A stretch of DNA of 64,000 nucleotides from Trichaptum fuscoviolaceum (taxonomy: Eukaryota > Basidiomycota > Agaricomycetes > Hymenochaetales > Trichaptaceae). Positions 1 to 12,103 of this stretch are shown in pieces. Under the pieces are notes generated by a model that was not told where the DNA came from, did not search any database, and was given only the letters and a program-made list of their open reading frames with translations. The position numbers were made by a program, and so were the translations under genes. How positions within the stretch are numbered: position 1 is the first letter of the stretch; the number at the start of each line of letters is the position of its first letter. The stretch lies in assembly GCA_910574455.1 (NCBI GenBank), contig CAJSYZ010000011.1, positions 2,898,941 to 2,962,940 on the forward strand, in the 5' to 3' direction.

Positions 1-1461
<1,461 letters not shown>

Positions 1462-1828
1462 ACTGAAGAAGGTCAGCCCAGGACTGGTGCACACAGAATG
1501 CTAGAGGATGCGGGAGTTCGTCGGTCACATATCAAGTTCACACTTGATTTTTAAACGATTTTACGCTTGTTTCGGCATCAAAGCAAATTTCTGAAGAATA
1601 TGCGCGGACGTCTTGTTAAGGTCATGAGGATAGGTCCCGTCATCAAGCGGTCGAGATGTGATGGCGTTCATCGCCTAAGGCGGGCCGCAGCGAATTCATT
1701 TCTATCTGACACGTGGTATGATGCGCTTGATCCATTTTATTTTCCACTGAAGTGCACTCTTCTTTAGACGAGGGCGAGTGGAATCAGTAGATATTTCTTT
1801 ATAGATAATGGTTTCGGCTGATTTAAGC
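1462..1828. other. Intergenic, GH35 3' end to GH43 5' end
   Basis: This 367-nt stretch lies between the stop of the GH35 gene and the start of the GH43 gene, both on the minus strand. It must hold the GH43 promoter. I see no canonical TATA box and no conserved ORF; a 66-codon plus-strand frame at 1567-1767 resembles nothing I know. Confidence 0.6.
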
Positions 1829-4800
1829 CTACTTTCGCAACTCTACGAAGGATGGCGAACGAACAACCGGAACCGCTTCTTTACTGGATACGATAAGTGC
1901 GGTATTCACGAGTTCTACATCCGCGATCTTAGCTCCATCGGCATCTTTATTATGGTGAAAACCATAATGAGCAAGCCGGACCGGCGGGAAGGAAAGTGAA
2001 CATACCGAGAGACCATATGGTCAGCAACAATTCATTACTTCCTTGATGGTTGAGGATGCCTTCCGGAAGCTTACAGGAAGCAAGATCATGATCAGTTAGA
2101 AGGTCATGTAATCATAAGTTTTAGGGCATACAGGAAAAACTGTTTGCGGACCATCCGCTGAACTGAATCTTCCAAATTGCCAACCATTGACGTAGAACAA
2201 TGTGCGGTAGCTACTCGATGGCGTTCTCTCGAATTGCAGCGCGACAGGGATATCCACACCATGAGGAATATTGAGATTGAACGTCGTGTGATAGGCCTTG
2301 ATTCCAGCTGAGTCAATACCGGCGAAAGGCGAGCAAGTTGAATCAGTCGATGATGAAGTCCAATTTGCGGTAGAAAACCCGGGAAGATGTGCTCCTGAAG
2401 GTTTGATCAGCTGCGGGCCCTTTCATGTTCAAAGAAATATATGAACAGGCGTACCGATACGCTCGACATATAAACCTCCTTCATTAAGCGGGCCTCTTAC
2501 CACATCGGGGAAGTCTTCACCTCCCAGATTTCCTTGAATTCTCCATGCAGAAAAGTCGTCTGCTCCAAGTAGCTGGTAGCCTCTAATCCCTCTCGGCGTC
2601 TTTCATCGCCAGTATCAGATGTGATGCAGATATTGAAAGTATTATCGATGATACGCACTTTGAATGTATCTTGTCCGTTGTAGTCTTCCTCTAGACCAGT
2701 CTGATCGAAGACAACAGTTACCACATTTTCCCCACTGTTCAGATCCGAGGGATCAAACGACCATGTTACATTAGTCATATCAACACCTCCACCCGCCGAG
2801 TACTGGTTTGTTCCCTGGCTTGAGCCTAGGAATTTCGAATTTAAAAAGGCGCTATAGCCGAAATTGAATCCTCTGTAATAAAACTTAGGTGAAACTCGGA
2901 GCACTGGTAGGACGTATTCTGATCACTTACCCTTGGACGATCAGCTGTACTCCAGTCGCGTTGCCGGTGAAGTGGCCTCGTGCAATGTGGTTTCCTAAAA
3001 AAAAGATAAATTCAGACTCTGTTCGCCCGCCAAGAGCTCACGCCTTTACCCTGGTGGAACCCATACTCGTCTGCATACAAAACGAGCTGTGGTATGACTT
3101 TAGCATAATATAGTTGGAGGGTTAAAGATGCCTTACTTTCCCACCGAGAGTTGGATACGGCCTCGACGTGTTTGTCTTGTTAGCGAGGACCCACGTGCTG
3201 TCATCGAAACCAGCTTGGACCTCCGGGAGTGAATCTATGCAAGCCCAAGTGACATTTTTCAAGCTCGGTAATGACAGTTTAATCCCGAAGCTTAAGCTGC
3301 CTCGCAGGGAACCAATTGACGATGGCGATACCCTAACATTCTGCCCATTCCATACTACAGACCTAACCGAGCTGGGAGCGAATATATCTAATGTCGTCGT
3401 GGCGTTCAGATCACCATTTAGTGAGAGTGTAGACCCATGAATAGTTGCGTTGCGCACGAGATAAGGACCCGCGACGAGTACGGATGGGATGTCTGGGGCA
3501 ACATCATAGAACGATGTCTGTCCATTTAGAAGGTGCGGATTCCAGAAGGTGGTTGCTGTGACTTTGTCGGAGACAATGATCCTCGTGGAGCCGAATGTGA
3601 CAACACATATGCCAGAGGGTGAACCAGTTATAGATACTGAGCCGTTTGAACCTGTCGCATTAATGGAGGAGCAGCCGTGCAACGTCGGAGATCCACGACT
3701 ATGGCTTGTAATGACTGCCTCGATTGATTGGCCGGTGAGTGCATACAAGACAATTGTGTCAATCTTGTCAATCGTGGTCCACGTCAGAACCTAAAGGGCC
3801 CTTAGCGATATCATCAAATAAATCAGAAGAACAGCATACCTCAGCTGTGGAATATTCCAACTTGCTTGATCCGAACGGATAATTGGCAACCAAAATCTTG
3901 CTCTCCCGCCCCGCGAGCGTGATTTGTCCACCGAACTGCGGGACACTGATAATGCCCTGGGTGGTATTTACACTTAGCGAGAATTGCGTTGGTGTCGTGA
4001 TACTTTGAGGGAAAGGCGCAGAGTAAGTTAGTGACCGTGCAGTATTAAGAACTCTATAAGACGTACGAGTTCGTTGCTTGTCTGACAACGTAGAAGTTGA
4101 CCCCTGTACTCGACGACAGAACCGTTGTATATATATTTGTGTTGTTTGAGAACGCAGTTCCGCTATCAGAACGAGTTGCAATCAGGAAATCCGGAGAAGC
4201 GTGCAAAAAGTATGCCTGCAGCTTTATTTCGGAGTATTTTGGCGACAAAGTGCGATCCTCTCTGATCGGCGCACCATAATCATATCTAGAGAAAGTTAAC
4301 TTACCTTTGAGAGCTAATACAAGGTATGACAACGCACGAAGTGTAGACCGTGGGTTCTGCAAGATTACCCCAGTTTGTTCCCCCGTAAGTCTTGAAGAGC
4401 GCTTCAGATTGTATGGTCTACAAGCAGCAAGGAGCAGAGCTCTTACCATATACAAAGATTGCAGCGTCGTTTGAGCCGCATAGTTGTTCTTGGTGTCCAG
4501 TCTTCAGAAAAGTCCTTGATGATCATGATCGGTCAGCTCACTTTATAATAGACCTTACAGTAATATGAGCAAATACCACAGCAGAATGTTCCTAAGGGAC
4601 TTACGTTGGCAAATTGCTCATTAAGCAGTTGAAAGCACATGTCGTATCCAGACTAAGGAACAATAAGCCACAAAGACAGAAAGAAGCCGAATTTGAGTTT
4701 GCTTACTCCTCCCCATGGATCGAAAGAGCCGCCTTGGAATTCCGCCGAGGCCCACATTACACCTGGATCAATTTGCTATAGAATAGGCATATATCAGTCA

Positions 4801-5934
4801 TAACAGATATAAAGCATTTGAAAGCTAGACAAACTAAATGTTTGTCATTCAAATCCGAGGCGACATTTCCCCAAGCAGATGGGTTGCTGCAGTCGAAACC
4901 ATTTGGATACGAATCCCACTCATAAAGGTCAACCGCTCCCAATCCACTCGAAAAAACGCCATTCGGATTGGCATCGTTGTGTGTAATTGGGATCTTGGTG
5001 ATGCCATTTCCGCGGAGCGTATCTTCAATAAGTTGCATGTGTTCCGAGCGACCAGGATCCGAAGATGTGGACTCGAAGAATTCGTTTTCAGATTGTACAG
5101 CGATGACAGGACCGTTAGGATACTATGTGGCATAGTTAGCCGTTGCTTCATATCCTACTTGGCGACCCTGCATACCTGGTGAGGCTCGATGAACTTCGCG
5201 ACTGACGTGATGTACGGCATCCAAGCATTGGTGAATCCAGTCTCATTCGTTCGAGCCTTCGCGGGATTATTCGTCAACCAGCCCGGGAAACCACCGCCAG
5301 CTTCAGCAAGTCTCAGTAACTGAATATATAGATATGGCATTTTAGCACTCACTTGTCTCTGCCTGAAGAAGGGTAGAATCTAAAAATTCTTTCACAGCAG
5401 ATATGAGGCAGACATACATTGATATATGGCTGAGAGATCTATTGTAAGACTTTGTCAATACGAGGGGACTCAATACTTACCCCAGGACGAGCTATCACAA
5501 GAAGTCCGACTTCTTTGGCGAGCTCGTATACATCCGTGTGCGACCTGTAGTAATCAAAGTTCAGGCTTCCCTGCTTGCCCTCCGACAATCCCCAGTGATG
5601 ATACACTGATATTGCGTTCCAGCCAGCAGCCTGGAGTAGAAGTCAAGAGAATGAGCAACCGTCTAACAATCTGTTAAAAATAGGATTTGACCTTCATCTT
5701 TTGAAAGACATCTCGCCAGGCTGCCTTTCCGCTTGGAAGCCGCCAAGGATGTAATTCACCACTGAAGACATACAGTCGTTCGTTTTCTAGGAATAGGGAA
5801 TGAGAGTCGAATGTGACAGCTGCAGATGAATTTCCATGATAAAAGCCAGGTGAACCAGGCGGAACGGTGTAGGCTATCACATTCAGAGCAAGAGCAGTCA
5901 GAATAAACGGAAAAATGTTGATCCACTTCGCCAT
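1829..5934 (-). CDS. GH35 beta-galactosidase, large fungal LacA type, secreted
   Basis: Predicted extracellular beta-galactosidase that removes terminal beta-galactose from plant cell-wall polysaccharides. The start at 5934 ([18 protein letters not shown]..) gives a signal peptide. The TIM-barrel domain shows [13 protein letters not shown], then the acid/base Glu in [13 protein letters not shown] and the nucleophile Glu in [16 protein letters not shown]. The rest, about 1830-4450, encodes the beta-sandwich and two jelly-roll lectin-like domains typical of the approximately 1,000-residue fungal enzyme. It ends [19 protein letters not shown] .. [10 protein letters not shown] .. [15 protein letters not shown]. 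The last intron (donor GTATGT) joins WSL to DADGAKI, and the stop is at 1829-1831. The gene carries many short introns. Clustered with GH43, it fits hemicellulose/pectin side-chain breakdown. The family is certain. Confidence 0.94.
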
Positions 5935-6644
5935 CGCACATGCACAATTTTGAACGGCCTGATGCACCCCGTTTTTAAGCATTTGCAAGGCTACTGAGTA
6001 TGTTATGACGATTAGAGGTTGCGGGCCGGTGACCATCACATGCGAAAGTTCGCATCTTGTGTGCAGGAGAAATGTCGTCCAGATAGAACATAGAAGCAAA
6101 GCTTAATGAAGCTATGCGAGCTCATAATGATGAAATGAATAGAACGGCCTTCGGCAAGTTGAGAAGAGTGCCATGTGAGAGAAGCAAGTTGGAAAATCAT
6201 TCGATGGTTAACTTCCTGAGGGCGGCACTGGACGGATTTCTGGCAGACTTCTCGCTGTCCGTACGCCCGGAGCCGCTGCCACCGCACATGGATACTGGTC
6301 ACATGTTTGGGGATGCTCTTTCAAGTTATAAGTTATAACTGAAAGAGTTTCGGCTAGGAAAAACCGGGATTTGTTGTATACAGTACATGATGGAAGTCAT
6401 TGACACTTGTCGCTGTAGTAAGTTCAACCGTGACACCTTAGTACTATGATGTAGTAGCCATTACTAACGGTATAGCATTCCCACACTGCTGGTAATACTA
6501 GTACTAGTAGTCTTAATGACCTCACTTCAACATAGTACATGTATGTAGTATCATGTAGAAGTTCGGTAATTACCGTGTCTGAAATAATCCGCCTTGTCTT
6601 CAAAACGTGCACGACTTGCACTTCATCGTCCTTCATCGTCGTGG
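5935..6644. promoter_or_regulatory. Divergent intergenic region, GH35 / SAP-F-box gene
   Basis: About 700 nt between two divergently transcribed genes, so it should hold both promoters. It contains an AT-rich inverted motif (TTATAAGTTATAA near 6323) and a TACTAGTACTAGTAGT palindromic word near 6498. That word recurs elsewhere in the window in transposon-like sequence. No ORF here is credible. Confidence 0.45.
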
Positions 6645-7955
6645 ATGGCAGTGAGTACCATCGCCAAGACTACTCTTCTCTCAACGCCAAAGCTTCATTT
6701 GATGTCATGGCCCTCACAGAGACATGACGAGCACGCAAACGTAGTTCGCGATGCATATGCACGCCTGACACACGACCAGCTCGTGCTCTTTCTGACGATT
6801 CGATCTTTACCCACTCATGGAACGGATGTTGAGCTCGCAGGCCGACTCGCGCATTATGACCTTCAGACGTATAACTTCCCAAACGTATCGAACAACAACT
6901 CTATCCAACCGAAGACCACAAATGGATCAGTTCCACCTGCTTTGTCGCCGGGTGTCAACGGGGTACAAAAGCCAAGGCAATCGAGTCTGGTCGATCTACC
7001 GATAGAAATTCTGGCGGACATTTTGGACAATCTAGGGGACTGGGAGCTTTCGAGAGCGGTAGGACTCCCAACCTCTCTCCATCGACCATTGGAATGGAGC
7101 CATGCGTCCAGCACGGATGAAGCGATGTTGACGGGGTTTGTCCCACTTATCCGGGCTTCTGACCCTGCCCGGTGCCCACCAACAGTCCTCGGTGCTACAG
7201 TTGCTGTACGTTTCGGCTATACACACGTACTTGAAATGCTCATGCATTCGTATCGCCAATACTTTTCTTCGTGGTTCAAAGACGATACCATTCCTATTGT
7301 CGCTTCACACCATGGCCGGACCGGGGTTTTGACATGGTGGAAACACGCTGTGGACGCACAGCTCCTACCTGCCCCGAAATCTTGTTCCATCTCACGTGCA
7401 ATAGACGGTGCATGTCGCAATGGCGTGACCGCCTCACTTGACTGGTGGGCAGCTTCACAAATCCCCTTAGATTACTCCGAGGCGGCACTTGAATCTGCAA
7501 GCGCAAAAAATCATATTGCAGTCCTTGAGTGGTGGAGGCGTTCGGGTCTTCCTCTGAAGATAGGGCGAGTGATGGACATGGCCAGCAGCGCTGGACACGT
7601 CACTGTACTTGACTGGTGGCTCCGTTCGAATCTGGAATTTAAATATGACCGAACGGCGCTGCATCATGCATCAATGCATGGAAAGGTCGATGTACTGCAG
7701 TGGTGGCTCGAGAGTGGTCTGCAAATGATATTCGATCAAGACGCGTTGACTCTGGCAACACGTCACAACCGGCCGGAGGTGCTCGAATGGTGGGATCGAA
7801 GCGGCTTACCGGCTCAGTATCGTATTTGCGACATCGAAGAAGCATTGGAGGATGCCATTGGTGGTGGTGAAGCAGCAAGGGTCTGGTGGAGGAAGAAGGG
7901 CGTGAATTTTAACGCGAATGATACGGAGTGGATGAAGTTGCAGACACTTAATTAG
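6645..7955 (+). CDS. SAP-like / F-box / ankyrin-like repeat protein
   Basis: Probable substrate adaptor of an SCF ubiquitin ligase. An N-terminal SAP-like helix pair (LTHDQLVLFLTIRSLP .. ELAGRLAHYD) is followed by an F-box (LVDLPIEILADILDNL). Then come about six ankyrin-like units of some 33 residues with the recurring core 'A..GH..VL.WW..SGL'. The doubled Trp in each unit is characteristic of this protein. I prefer the start at 6645 with an intron at 6651-6719 (GTGAGT..CACAG), giving MA-RHDEHANVV and 413 residues. That intron is 69 nt long and has no stop, so an unspliced reading also stays open, as does a start at 6594 or 6702. The domains come from motif reading; targets are unknown. Confidence 0.78.
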   Translation: MAVSTIAKTTLLSTPKLHLMSWPSQRHDEHANVVRDAYARLTHDQLVLFLTIRSLPTHGTDVELAGRLAHYDLQTYNFPNVSNNNSIQPKTTNGSVPPALSPGVNGVQKPRQSSLVDLPIEILADILDNLGDWELSRAVGLPTSLHRPLEWSHASSTDEAMLTGFVPLIRASDPARCPPTVLGATVAVRFGYTHVLEMLMHSYRQYFSSWFKDDTIPIVASHHGRTGVLTWWKHAVDAQLLPAPKSCSISRAIDGACRNGVTASLDWWAASQIPLDYSEAALESASAKNHIAVLEWWRRSGLPLKIGRVMDMASSAGHVTVLDWWLRSNLEFKYDRTALHHASMHGKVDVLQWWLESGLQMIFDQDALTLATRHNRPEVLEWWDRSGLPAQYRICDIEEALEDAIGGGEAARVWWRKKGVNFNANDTEWMKLQTLN

Positions 7956-9046
7956 TTTCCTCTCTTTCTCCATCTCGTTATTTCTTGTTCTACGACCCAC
8001 TCTGCATAGAGCTTTTCTTGCTACCATTCAATTGTAGATTAATGGGAATCATGTAAATTAGTATTGTAATCACACTCGAGTCTTGACAAGAACCGTGTGC
8101 AGTTTGTGAGGCTCGCAGCCACTGTTTTAGTTCGATTACTGGTAGCTATAACAGGTATCCAGAAGTCAACTTCTGGTTAGAGCGTTGAGCGTACCTACCT
8201 AGAAGAACAAGTGAAAGCCACAGTCTGAGTGACAGTGATACATGTCTGATTCGACTGCACAAATGCCCGAGCAAGGATGCAAATGGGTTAATACCGAATG
8301 GTGATCAGTGCGAGAGAGCAGATAGAGTAACTGGAGTGAATAGACATTTCTAGGAAGATTACTGCTAAGACCTTGAAGTGATTCTGTGGTGTCCCTCTCT
8401 TTTTGCATGTATGTCGAGATCGAAAGCTGATAGTTTTGTCGAGGGCCACAGCTCACAATTACTACTGTGCGACCTGCACCTCTATATTTGAGATCTTCGA
8501 TCACGATTTTGAGTATCTGAAGTAGGAAGATGAATTCAATGGAGGACATGCAGGGGAAATTTATGTATCGTCTGGATTTGCACGGCCCGTAAGCCGAAGA
8601 TACTATAGTGCAGGTGTATGGGAACGCCGAGAAACTGGCCCTTCCCGCACGGGTACCTTAAAGAACATGAACTGATTGAGAATGATAGAAGAGAGAAACA
8701 GTAGCATGGCGCAGCGTATGGCATAACAGTTGACGCACCCATAAGTATACTGTAGAGAAAGAACCGGGTAATGTCTTGTAATGCCACTCCAGATAGCGTG
8801 AGGTTTTGGTGCAATAAGTGCGGCTGAAGTCGACTGGATCAGAAGTGCGCGCGCGGAGATATCGAGAGTATATCAGATGCTGACATTCAGATGGTGATTG
8901 TGGCGAAAGTTGGTTCTGTTGTACATTCGGCGCAATATGTACAATAAATATACGGGCAGAAGTTACAACAGGCATGAGATGGCAGGCCAGATGAGCGGAC
9001 TGTTGAAAGCAAACAATGCGGAAATCAAAGCAAATAGGAGAGCGGG
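7956..9046. other. Convergent intergenic region
   Basis: About 1.1 kb between the 3' ends of the SAP/F-box gene (+) and the SWIB gene (-). Several minus-strand frames of 90-143 codons are open here, but they have no recognisable domain, overlap one another in different frames and have unusual composition. I treat the region as UTR plus spacer. Confidence 0.5.
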
Positions 9047-10031
9047 CTATTCCTCCTCGTGTAGATGTCTGGAGACATAATGAACTCATTTCTCAGCAAA
9101 GTTTAATATTAGATACGCACTGTCCCAAAACTTTGTTCATCTTGAACATGTCGATTTTATCTGCGTTGAAGACCGGTCGTAGGCGATCATCACAAATGAT
9201 CTCCCTTTTATTCAGTGGGTTTTGTAAGTCGTTGGCTTTGATGTAAACCCATAGCTGTTTCACAACCTGAGGTCGGGATAGCTTATCCACTTCTAGTACA
9301 GCGGACAACGGTGCGCTAATCCGAACAGGTCTCAGACGACAATTGCAACGTGAAACGATAGGACACGGGACCACATACCTTAGTATAAATTCCTTCTGGA
9401 AACCTCCCTTAGCACCTCCCCCGCCTCCAGTACTTGATCTCTTTTTCTTTGGCTTCTTCTCGTTTCCGGAGTCCCCATCGCTCACGTCAGAGTCATCGAC
9501 GCGTTCAGCACTCTTTTTATTCTTCTTCGGTGACCTGTTTGCGTTCTTTTTTGCCGTACGGCCCGATGGTGCCTTACCCGAACGTGAACTACGCGTACTG
9601 CCATTGAGTTCAGCTGCTAGTTGGCGTGCATACTCTTCATCCGTTAGATCGCGTCTGCTTTTCGATTTCTTTGGTTTCGGTGGCGGGGTTTCTGACCCGC
9701 CTTCGTCACCATTCATATCGTCATCATCTCCTGCACCTTCATAGCCTCCGAAGGCGCCCATATCTTCGTCCTCCTCTTTCTTCCTCTTCTGTGGCGGTTC
9801 TCCACCGTTCTGCCCGCCATTGACGACCAACGAACTACTCACAGCCTCGAATACATGCCCAATGAGCGCATTGATTTCCTTTTTGTTCTGTTTTATCCAG
9901 GAGTGCGAGATACCAGGGTCTCTCTCAGCCAACTGCGAACGAACATCCTTTGCAGTAATCGTTGAAAGTTCCGTGCTCGGAGTAGAAAGTAATATCTGCC
10001 GGATGCGCGGTTCAAGGGCTGACACCGACAT
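9047..10031 (-). CDS. SWIB/MDM2 domain protein with DEK_C-like N-terminus
   Basis: Predicted nuclear protein of the yeast TRI1/UAF30 type, where a SWIB fold acts in transcription or chromatin complexes. Residues about 1-65 form a DEK_C-like helical domain (ILLSTPSTELSTITAKDVRSQL .. IKQNKKEINALI). A long acidic and Lys/Arg/Ser-rich linker with nuclear-localisation-like runs follows. The C-terminal SWIB domain reads PVRISAPLSAVLEVDKLSRP, then VVKQLWVYIKANDLQNP, then MFKMNKVLGQHLHEEE. Two introns are inferred: 9331-9378 (48 nt, joins EFIL to RPVRIS) and 9069-9120 (52 nt, joins KVLGQ to HLHEEE). The spliced product is 294 residues. Both joins restore the family sequence, so the gene looks intact. 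Confidence 0.92.
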
Positions 10032-10767
10032 GTTGGCGACGCGTTTGCTGACAATCGGCTAGTGGTTGAGTTAGACGGCGAGGAAGGCGCACGGTGGACG
10101 AGGACGACGAAATCAACGTTCGCGACTGGCACTGTCTGAAGTACAGTTATGGTGAAACGACGAAACAGTTGTCGAGCCGGAAACCGGGCTACCTCTGTTA
10201 CGTAATATAATCCCGCTCACGGAAGCTTCCTTTTCCTTCAAGTTTTCGTACGACCGAGTCAGTCCATCAACTTCACATTATTAAAGGCTTTGCCAGCTCT
10301 CGAGATACGAGTCATTATACTCGCCAGAAGGAGCACAATTTAGAAGGATAACGAAGTAAGCAGATCCCTATAGTTTGCTTTCAACGTTTGACTTCTGAAC
10401 TCATGGGTACCCATTCTAGCTTCCACCGTACCCACTGGAGAATTAGTCTGGATGTGAGCTTGATTGAAGACCATTTGAAGTACTGATGACTTCAGTGGCT
10501 AGAGAGGATCATTGTGAGTCCAGTCCCTTCGAATCTTGATTGGCCACGCTATTATTATTACATAATTAGACTCGGTGACGAACGAGGGACCAGGGATGCT
10601 ATAAATAGCAAAAGTCTAAATGGTGGGAGACGTGGGCGGTAAGTCACGTTCCGCATCGATTCATTCGTTTTCATTCGTGAACTTTTTCTTTTCATCTTAT
10701 TCTAGGTCCACCATTACTGGCGAGCTCACGCCTTCGCGACACTATCCCCTCCCTTTGACCACCTACG
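10032..10767. promoter_or_regulatory. Divergent promoter region, SWIB gene / GOR1-like gene
   Basis: About 740 nt separate two divergent starts. On the plus strand a TATA-box-like TATAAATA lies at 10600-10607, about 160 nt before the dehydrogenase ATG; this is a reasonable core promoter candidate for a fungal gene. No coding frame here is convincing. Confidence 0.45.
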
Positions 10768-12103
10768 ATGGCGCGCCCTCGTGTCCTGATTTGTGGTATG
10801 CTACTCTCCTCCCCTTCATCGGCCGAAGTATGTTCTGACTTTCGTCATGACTCGATGTTAAGGCGATATTGTCTGGGCGCATGAAGAGACGAAGGAACTG
10901 TTGGGATCTATCTCTGAAGTGATCGTAAGCCACTAAAGGAACTAAACTCGAAAACGCAAAACCCATCTTACACTTCATGGTAGCTCTTGGATTCGAAAAG
11001 CCGTCAAGAGTTCTTGGATGGGCTGAAGCCTGGAGGAAAATTCGAGGGAATTGTTGGCATATACAGGCACAACAGTTCTGCAGATCACATTGGTATCTTT
11101 GACAAGGAGCTCGTCGATGTTCTCGCCCCTAGTGTGAACTGGATTGCACATAACGGCGCGGGATACGATCAGATCGATGTACTCGCATGCAAAGAGAAAG
11201 GTATTCTCTATTTTGTTGTGAAATAACTAATTGCAGATATTGAACACGAGGCATTCATCACAGGTATCATTGTTTCGAACACACCGGGCGCTGTCGACGA
11301 TGCAACCGCAACAACCGGTTTGTATCTAATAATTTCTGCTCTCCGGCAGTATTCTCGAGCGGAACAGAGCATCCGCGCTGGTAATTGGAAACGTGGCCTT
11401 AAACCTGCTCATGATGTGACGGAGAAGACGCTCGCTGTACTTGGGCTGGGGGGCATTGGTCTCAGACTTGCCGAGCTCTGTCATGCATTTCCTATGCGCA
11501 TCATCTACCATTCCAGGCATCCCAATCTCAATGCACCTGCTTGGTGCGAGTACTTCCCAGAAGATCGCCTCGACGCGTTCTACGGACAGGCAGATGTGCT
11601 TTCCGTCCACGTTCCGCTCAGGAAAGAGACTGAAGGTCTCGTGGGCGAGCGTGAGATTCGGAAGTTAAAGCGCGGGGCAGTGCTCGTTAATACCGCCCGA
11701 GGGAAAGTCATCGACGAAGCAGCGATGATCCGCGCTCTCGAGGATGGACATGTGAGTCGCTATTCGCTTTCTCACTTTGTGCGCTCCGTTCGGTCATTAA
11801 CATACATAATTCTTACTCCTTTTCTCATATTCCATGAATTCTGCGACTTTCGACTCACTGTGATACCCCCTTCAGCTTTCGGCTGTCGGTCTCGACGTAT
11901 ATCCGGACGAGCCTAAAGTAAATCCTAGGCTATTCGAGTTCCCCCAAGCTACTTTACTGCCGCATATGGGTACAGAGACCGAGGAATCTCAACGCAAGAT
12001 GGAAGTGCGCGCGCTCACAAATCTCCGAGATTACCTGACGAAGGGTTTCGGAAAGGACGTCGTCCCAGAGCTACAAGGCAGCGTGCCGAGGCCGTTGAAC
12101 TGA
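10768..12103 (+). CDS. D-isomer 2-hydroxyacid dehydrogenase, GOR1-like glyoxylate reductase
   Basis: Predicted NAD(P)H-dependent reductase of glyoxylate or other 2-oxoacids, related to yeast Gor1. Five exons fit together: 10768-10795, 10863-10924, 10984-11200, 11264-11751 and 11876-12103, giving 340 residues, the usual family length. Visible features are the Rossmann loop LGLGGIGLRLAEL and the catalytic Arg in NTARGKVIDEA. The Glu of the Arg-Glu-His triad is in GLDVYPDEPKV and the His in LLPHMGTET. HNGAGYDQIDV matches the substrate-side loop and IIVSNTPGAVDDATA the conserved pre-hinge segment. The start is fixed by MARPRVLICGDIVW, whose codon is split by intron 1. The gene is intact; family is certain and substrate is inferred. 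Confidence 0.93.

Noticed and set aside
8199..9089. Minus-strand open frames of 92-143 codons downstream of the SWIB gene
   Set aside because: No recognisable domain, mutually overlapping, and partly explained as the last intron and 3' UTR of the SWIB gene.
9343..9744. 133-codon Ser/Phe-rich plus-strand frame
   Set aside because: Antisense shadow of the Lys/Asp-rich linker of the SWIB protein.
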